Positions 5,116-9,082 of a stretch of 9,082 bases of DNA are shown here, piece after piece. This DNA is from Zoogloeaceae bacterium. Its GTDB lineage: Bacteria > Pseudomonadota > Gammaproteobacteria > Burkholderiales > Rhodocyclaceae. Each line of letters begins with the position of its first letter. Position 1 is the stretch's first letter. A program made the translations under genes and the position numbers. Under the pieces are notes generated by a model. That model was not told the origin of the DNA. It saw nothing but the letters and a program-made list of their open reading frames with translations, and made no database searches. The stretch is taken from positions 1 to 9,082 of the forward strand of contig JAITJU010000115.1 in assembly GCA_031278735.1 (NCBI GenBank), in the 5' to 3' direction.

Positions 5116-6800
5116 TCCACTGCACGCCAGATCACCTCGGCGCGCGCGGCGCCGTCGTTGTCGCAAATGTGCTCGATTTCGACGTCATCGGAGGCGAGCC
5201 GCGCGGCGACGATGAAACTGACGCGCGCCACTTCTTCCGGCGGAATCGGGCGCGGCAGCGCCAAATCCAGCGTCAGGGTTTCGCCTTCCCCGGTTTCGAC
5301 GCCGCCGGTTATCCGGCGCATCAGCGTCGAACCGTCGATGAGCGTGATCAGAATGTCCCGCCGTCCCGGCGCTCCCAGGCCGAAGCGGACATAGCCGGTT
5401 CTCTTCACCGGCAGCACGATGTCGTGCAGCGTGCCGGAGGGCGTCAGGTCGGCGGCGTGCGTCGGAACCCACACCGCCTTTTGCCGTCCGCAAAGACCGT
5501 GCAGGAAATCGATGAGGCGCTCCGTTTCTTCCCGGTTGGCGCACAAGAACCGGTGGGTCATGCGCTGGAAGGCGCGCCCTCCGGAATCCGTCACGGCGAG
5601 GACGCCGGTTTCGTTGTCCAGCGTGTGCGTGATCCTTTCCTGCGATCGGGAGAGTTTTTCCGTCTCGTCGGGGCGGCTCGAAAACACCGGCAATCCGGCA
5701 TGGATTGCCGTCGGCAGTCTTCCTTCCCGCTTGCGCGGTTCCGTCAACTGGAATTCCACGAAGAGCGCGTCCGTTTCGTCGGAATGCCGCGTTATTTCTG
5801 GATACCCGGCCAGAATGCCCATGCGCGCCGGGTAAAGCCGGGTGAAGGCGCGCCAGTCGCTTCTCGTCGCGCGCTTCAGATGAAGGCCGGAAGCGTCGAT
5901 GTCCAGGATTTCCGCCGCTTCGCAGTCGAGCGCGGAATCGCCGATCAGGAGCGCCAGGCTTCCGGCGTGAAAATCGAAGCCCGCCGTGCGGCAGGCGATG
6001 AAGAAACTTCCCGCCGGAATTGCTTCGGTCGTCCGCTGCGCGTCCGGCCAGAAGGGAACCGCCCAGACCCTTGCCGCCCATGCGGAGAGCGCCAGATCGA
6101 GCGCGGCGCGCTCCTCTTTCGTCGCCAGGATTTCCCCGGAGAGAAACGCGCGCGGGTAGCGGCGCAGCGCGCGCCGCTGTTCCGACCCGCTCTCCGACAT
6201 GAGCACGTCGGTGAGCCAGGAAAAACGCTCCGTCACGGACGCCGACCAGTTGACCGGCCAGGAAAAGGCGATGACGCGATTGCCGACGATGCGCGCCAGC
6301 ACTTCCGCGTCGCCCGTGAAGACGAAATGCGGCGTCATGTCGATTTCCGAGGGGCCAGTCGGGGCAATCGAGAGCAGCGGCGTGATTTCCTGCAACGGCG
6401 CGAGTTCGAGCGGAAGGCGCCGCCCAATGTCGATGGTCGCGCCGTCGTCCAGACCGGTCACGGCGGCAAGCGTCGCCGGACGGAAGAAGGCGTTCCAGAC
6501 GCTGAATGCGATTTGCTGCTCTGCCGCGAGGTTGCCGACATCCACGAACGAAGGCGAAACGTGGATGCGGTTGTAGTAATCCTCGAAATACGTTCTCGCC
6601 GTGAAGCCGCCGATTTCGCGCCCGGCGGACGCTGCCGGAAAATCCGGGCTTCTCGTCCCGACGAGCGCGGACGCGGCGAGGAAGGCGGCGGGTTCCGGCT
6701 GCGCGAAGAAGGCGCGACCGTAAAAATCCGTCGTGGTGTTCGCCGCCTCGGCGTAGCCGCCCAGCGTCACCCGCGCGAGAAAGGCGTCGATTTCCGGCAT
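5097..6800 (-). CDS. Distal-tail/baseplate protein (567 aa)
   Basis: A 567-aa protein of a family found between tape measure and hub genes in temperate siphophages; it probably forms part of the distal tail or baseplate. Recognisable blocks are FEDYYNRIHVSPSFVDVGN (72-90), SVWNAFFRP (100-108), RIVGNRVIAFSWPVNW (170-185), SWLTDVLMSESGSEQRRALRRYPR (194-217), ARVWAVPFWPD (243-253), RLYPARMG (321-328), FLHGLCGRQKAVWVPTHAADL (432-452) and ARVSFIVAARLASDDVEIEHI (525-545). The EQRRALR and KAVWVPT blocks are common in distal-tail-like proteins. ATG 6800 follows the previous stop by four bases, with GAGG upstream. The last residues, DQRTED, and the TGA stop come from repeat element C; the natural end was probably near VIWRAV (556-561). 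The molecular role is inferred from position and family and not from a catalytic motif. Confidence 0.88.
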   Translation of the reverse strand: MPEIDAFLARVTLGGYAEAANTTTDFYGRAFFAQPEPAAFLAASALVGTRSPDFPAASAGREIGGFTARTYFEDYYNRIHVSPSFVDVGNLAAEQQIAFSVWNAFFRPATLAAVTGLDDGATIDIGRRLPLELAPLQEITPLLSIAPTGPSEIDMTPHFVFTGDAEVLARIVGNRVIAFSWPVNWSASVTERFSWLTDVLMSESGSEQRRALRRYPRAFLSGEILATKEERAALDLALSAWAARVWAVPFWPDAQRTTEAIPAGSFFIACRTAGFDFHAGSLALLIGDSALDCEAAEILDIDASGLHLKRATRSDWRAFTRLYPARMGILAGYPEITRHSDETDALFVEFQLTEPRKREGRLPTAIHAGLPVFSSRPDETEKLSRSQERITHTLDNETGVLAVTDSGGRAFQRMTHRFLCANREETERLIDFLHGLCGRQKAVWVPTHAADLTPSGTLHDIVLPVKRTGYVRFGLGAPGRRDILITLIDGSTLMRRITGGVETGEGETLTLDLALPRPIPPEEVARVSFIVAARLASDDVEIEHICDNDGAARAEVIWRAVDQRTED

Positions 6801-6804
6801 GGAT

Positions 6805-7761
6805 TCACGCCTCGCGCCGGATCGCCCAGCCCAGCGTGCCGGTGGCGTTGGCCGTCAATGTGCTGCCGTCACGGTTGGTCGTGTCCTTTTTGAACCACGG
6901 CAGGACGAGCCATTCGTCCGTTCCCAGGGTGATGACCTGTTCGGGAACCAGGTTGTCGATGCGAATGAGCCGGGCGTTCGCGAGTTCTCCCGCGAGGCTG
7001 ATGGTGCTGCTCGGACGTTGCGCGTAAGCGCGGATCGGCAAAAGCGCGGATTCCGAATTCCAGTTATTGGGCATGAGCGCATAAAGCGGCGCGAGATGCG
7101 CCTGTCCGAGCGCGTATGCCCATTCCGGCGACGCGGCGCTCGTGATGCTGGAATCGGTGAAGCCGTGATGAAACCAGCTATTGTAGCCGTTGTATGGGAA
7201 GGCGTTCGTGGCGTCGTTGTTCCAGAAGAGGCCGCAGGCGCTCTTGTTGTTCTGGTAGTAGGCGCCGCCGACCTGGACGTTCATGTTGAAGGAGTTGCCG
7301 CCGTTGCCGGAACCGACATTGGCGTGACCGAAGGTTCCCGCGAACCAGACGCCGGATCCGGGAAGGCCGGGGACGCCGGATTTGCCGAAGGCGAGATACT
7401 GGTATTCGTCGACGTTGGTGTTGATGACCGCATAGACTTCCGATGGAAAAGTGAAGAGCAGGAGCCGGGCGGGAAAGGCGAACGGCGACCAGGAAGCGTT
7501 GCGCATCACCCTGCCGACGCGCGTCTGGTAGCGCGTCCCCGGATAGCCGGTGAGCATCGTCGGGCCGTCGGTAATCGCGCCGGAGGACGCGCCCGTGCCG
7601 CAATGCAGGGAGAGGTAGTTGGCGTCGAAGGTCAATTGCGCGAAAACGCCGTCTTTCGAGATGATGTCGTCGGAAAGCGACCAGCCCTCATCGACGAGAC
7701 GGTTCCAAATCGCCAGCCGGATTTCCTCGAAACTGCCCACCTGTTGCAGCGAATACGCCAT
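6805..7761 (-). CDS. Phage tail/virion structural protein (318 aa)
   Basis: A 318-aa protein rich in Gly, Asn, Tyr and Trp, with no transmembrane segment or catalytic motif; it is probably a beta-rich virion protein of the tail end. It starts MAYSLQQVGSFEEIRLAIWNRLVDEGW, has a central YLAFGKSGVPGLPGSGVWFAG block (122-141) and ends LVPEQVITLGTDEWLVLPWFKK (271-292) and TLGWAIRREA. An ATG at 7788 in the same frame would add nine residues and overlap the previous gene. I chose 7761 because AAAGGAG (7775-7769) lies 7 nt before it and the N-terminus then fits the family. It resembles its 289-aa neighbour in layout and may be a distant paralogue. The exact function is unknown to me. Confidence 0.85.
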   Translation of the reverse strand: MAYSLQQVGSFEEIRLAIWNRLVDEGWSLSDDIISKDGVFAQLTFDANYLSLHCGTGASSGAITDGPTMLTGYPGTRYQTRVGRVMRNASWSPFAFPARLLLFTFPSEVYAVINTNVDEYQYLAFGKSGVPGLPGSGVWFAGTFGHANVGSGNGGNSFNMNVQVGGAYYQNNKSACGLFWNNDATNAFPYNGYNSWFHHGFTDSSITSAASPEWAYALGQAHLAPLYALMPNNWNSESALLPIRAYAQRPSSTISLAGELANARLIRIDNLVPEQVITLGTDEWLVLPWFKKDTTNRDGSTLTANATGTLGWAIRREA

Positions 7762-7768
7762 TTCGTTT

Positions 7769-7775
7769 CTCCTTT
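7769..7775 (-). promoter_or_regulatory. Ribosome binding site deciding the start of the 318-aa gene
   Basis: On the minus strand this is AAAGGAG, 7 nt before ATG 7761. It lies downstream of the alternative ATG at 7788, so it can only serve the shorter start. Confidence 0.8.
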
Positions 7776-7780
7776 CGCCT

Positions 7781-8650
7781 TCAGTCATCCAGTCGCAGGG
7801 CGTAGTAGTCGCCCCATGCGGTGCGGTATACGTCCTCGATCACCACCCATTGCGTTCCGTCGATGGTCAGCGTGTCCTCGACCACGACGTTGAAGCCGGA
7901 GACGAAGGCGACGCCGTCCAGTTGCCCCCAGAGATCGGTCGACGTGTGCAGTTCCACCGGCAGGAGCGGATACTGGCCGCCGGTGTCGCGCAGGAATTTT
8001 CCCGCTGTCGCGCTGGAAAAATTGCCGTAGCTCCTGTCCGCGAAATAGCCGTTGCTCCACGGATAGCTGTAGGGCTGGAGGTAGTTGTCGTTGGCGCGCA
8101 GTTTGAAATTATTCCGGTTTCCTTTATAGGGGATGGCATGCGCGGTGTCGGAAAAGCGCGTCGCGGCCGCGCCGTTCAGCATCCCGGCGCAGACGATCGG
8201 GTAGGGGTACTGGCTGGGGCGGGCGTAGGGCAGCATCTTGCCCAGATAGAAGGATTCGTAGACCGGCGTGCCGACCTTCATGGCGCAGGCGATGCGCTGC
8301 GGATTGAGGGAAAGCCAGAAGTCGATGCGCTGATTGTGCGCCGGGACGCCGGACAATGTCGCGCCGGGCTGGCCGTCGAATGGATTGTCGGGAACATGGC
8401 CGGTGAAGGTCGCGGCAAGCAGGTTGTAATAGTCGTTGTTCTCGCTCTGGTAGGTTCTCAATCCGACGAAGATTTCTTCTTCGCCGGTATGGCCCGCGCC
8501 CTTCAGGATGAGTTCGCGGTTCTCGGAGGCGGCGTCATGGCGCAACACCTGCCAGCCGTTCGCGGCGGCGAAGTCGGCCAGCGTTTCGATGAAGTTGTAA
8601 TGCGCCCACTGGCCGTTGGCGTCATCGACATGACTAACGAGATGCGGCAT
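7781..8650 (-). CDS. Phage tail/virion structural protein (289 aa)
   Basis: A 289-aa protein with no recognised enzymatic motif, lying directly after the tape measure gene. Visible blocks are FIETLADFAAANGW (20-33), EIFVGLRTYQSENNDYYNLLAATFTGHVP (59-87), FYLGKMLPYARPSQYPYPIVCAGML (134-158), the aromatic/Asn-rich stretch 180-212, and VEDTLTIDGTQWVVIEDVYRTAWGDYYALRLD (257-288). The tyrosine-, asparagine- and tryptophan-rich composition and its place in the operon point to a structural protein of the tail end. GGGAG (8663-8659) lies 8 nt before ATG 8650; the tape measure stop is 3 nt upstream of the start. The middle and end resemble the 318-aa neighbour. I do not know a named family for it. Confidence 0.85.
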   Translation of the reverse strand: MPHLVSHVDDANGQWAHYNFIETLADFAAANGWQVLRHDAASENRELILKGAGHTGEEEIFVGLRTYQSENNDYYNLLAATFTGHVPDNPFDGQPGATLSGVPAHNQRIDFWLSLNPQRIACAMKVGTPVYESFYLGKMLPYARPSQYPYPIVCAGMLNGAAATRFSDTAHAIPYKGNRNNFKLRANDNYLQPYSYPWSNGYFADRSYGNFSSATAGKFLRDTGGQYPLLPVELHTSTDLWGQLDGVAFVSGFNVVVEDTLTIDGTQWVVIEDVYRTAWGDYYALRLDD

Positions 8651-8653
8651 GTT

Positions 8654-9082
8654 TCATACTCCCAGGATTTGCCGGAATTTCTGCGGATTGCGGGATAAAA
8701 GCACGGTGAACGCCTTTTCGCCCGCGCGGCTGCGAATGGTTTCCGCCATGCGCGCCGGGTCGTCGAAAAGGTTGAGGGCGATGCGGTTGTCGACGCTCGT
8801 GTTCGTGTTTGCCGCCGGTTGCGGGTTCCAGTTCGCCGCCAGCGCCCGCAAGGGATTGGAAGCCGCCGGCGCGGCGGGCACGTAGCCGCCCTCGGCGAAG
8901 CCGCGCGCGCGGTATTTTTTGCGCCAGTCCTCCACCGCCTTCATGCCGACGCGGTTGAAGTCGGAGAGAAACGAGAGCGCCCCCGGCTGCCCGGTGACGG
9001 CCTTCCGGGTCACGAATTCGCCCTTGTGCACGATGCCCGCCGGTTCCCACTTGCCGCCCGCCCCGGTATAGCCGCCGGAGGC
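8654..9082 (-). CDS. Tail tape measure protein, C-terminal end (partial)
   Basis: The last 142 residues of a tape measure protein; the N-terminal part, including the start, lies beyond the window edge. The frame reads GGYTGAGGKWEPAGIVHKGE followed by FVTRK, the GGxTGxGGxxxPAGIVHxGEFV motif typical of the C-terminal region of lambda gpH-type tape measure proteins. It is followed by ARGFAEGGYVPAAP, another Gly-rich loop of this region, and an end SRNPQKFRQILGV. In the virion the protein sets tail length inside the tube; this C-terminal part is usually anchored at the tail tip and is the first part of the chain in assembly. The first base of the window edge codon is in frame, so the open frame continues past 9082. 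It is the upstream-most gene seen in the operon. Confidence 0.9.
   Translation of the reverse strand, partial: ASGGYTGAGGKWEPAGIVHKGEFVTRKAVTGQPGALSFLSDFNRVGMKAVEDWRKKYRARGFAEGGYVPAAPAASNPLRALAANWNPQPAANTNTSVDNRIALNLFDDPARMAETIRSRAGEKAFTVLLSRNPQKFRQILGV

Noticed and set aside
5169..6893. 574-codon antisense open frame opposite the 567-aa baseplate gene
   Set aside because: Same reasoning: Arg-rich, no motif, no Shine-Dalgarno sequence, and it runs across the junction of two real minus-strand genes.
7762..7788. Upstream ATG (7788) as the start of the 318-aa gene
   Set aside because: It would overlap the previous gene and lies upstream of the strong AAAGGAG that serves ATG 7761.

Overview
The window is most of the tail-tip (baseplate) module of a prophage with a siphophage-type tail, or a remnant or domesticated derivative of one. 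Seven leftward (minus strand) genes run from 9082 down to 600. The coding DNA is GC-rich, Shine-Dalgarno sequences of the AAAGGAG/GGGAG type precede most genes, and the protein families are typical of temperate phages of Gram-negative bacteria. The host is therefore probably a pseudomonadote (proteobacterium), but nothing here fixes the genus. No capsid, packaging, integrase, repressor or lysis gene lies in the window.

In transcription order (right to left) the layout is: the C-terminal end of the tail tape measure protein (cut by the window edge); two related-looking structural proteins of 289 and 318 aa; a 567-aa distal-tail/baseplate protein; a 271-aa tail-hub protein of the BR0599/DUF2163 type with four cysteines probably holding an Fe-S cluster; a 75-aa tail-assembly protein with an N-terminal hydrophobic segment; a 67-aa conserved small phage protein; and a 949-aa central tail-tip protein (Phage-tail_3 type, lambda gpJ-like in role) carrying a C-terminal LamG-like lectin domain. 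These proteins would cap the tail tube, form the hub and contact the host surface.

Most genes are separated by about 20 bp or less, or overlap. Two junctions break this rule: 282 bp between the 567-aa and 271-aa genes, and 120 bp between the 271-aa and 75-aa genes. Both gaps are filled by three copies of a composite repeat. Each has a GC-rich core hairpin (CGGGCGC, 3-4 nt loop, GCGCCCG) inside a conserved core, flanked by two inverted arms of tandem heptamers (consensus GGACAGA on one side, TCTGTCC on the other). One copy supplies the stop codon and last residues of the 567-aa gene. Another abuts the start codon of the hub gene and leaves no visible ribosome binding site. These elements look like intruders that settled in the gaps of a working operon, and they are the most unusual thing in the window.

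Left of the operon, 92-599 is a lower-GC stretch with no gene I can support. At 1-91 the + strand reads as the C-terminal end of what looks like an IS-type transposase. The tail operon therefore appears to end at a mobile-element boundary rather than continuing into other phage genes.
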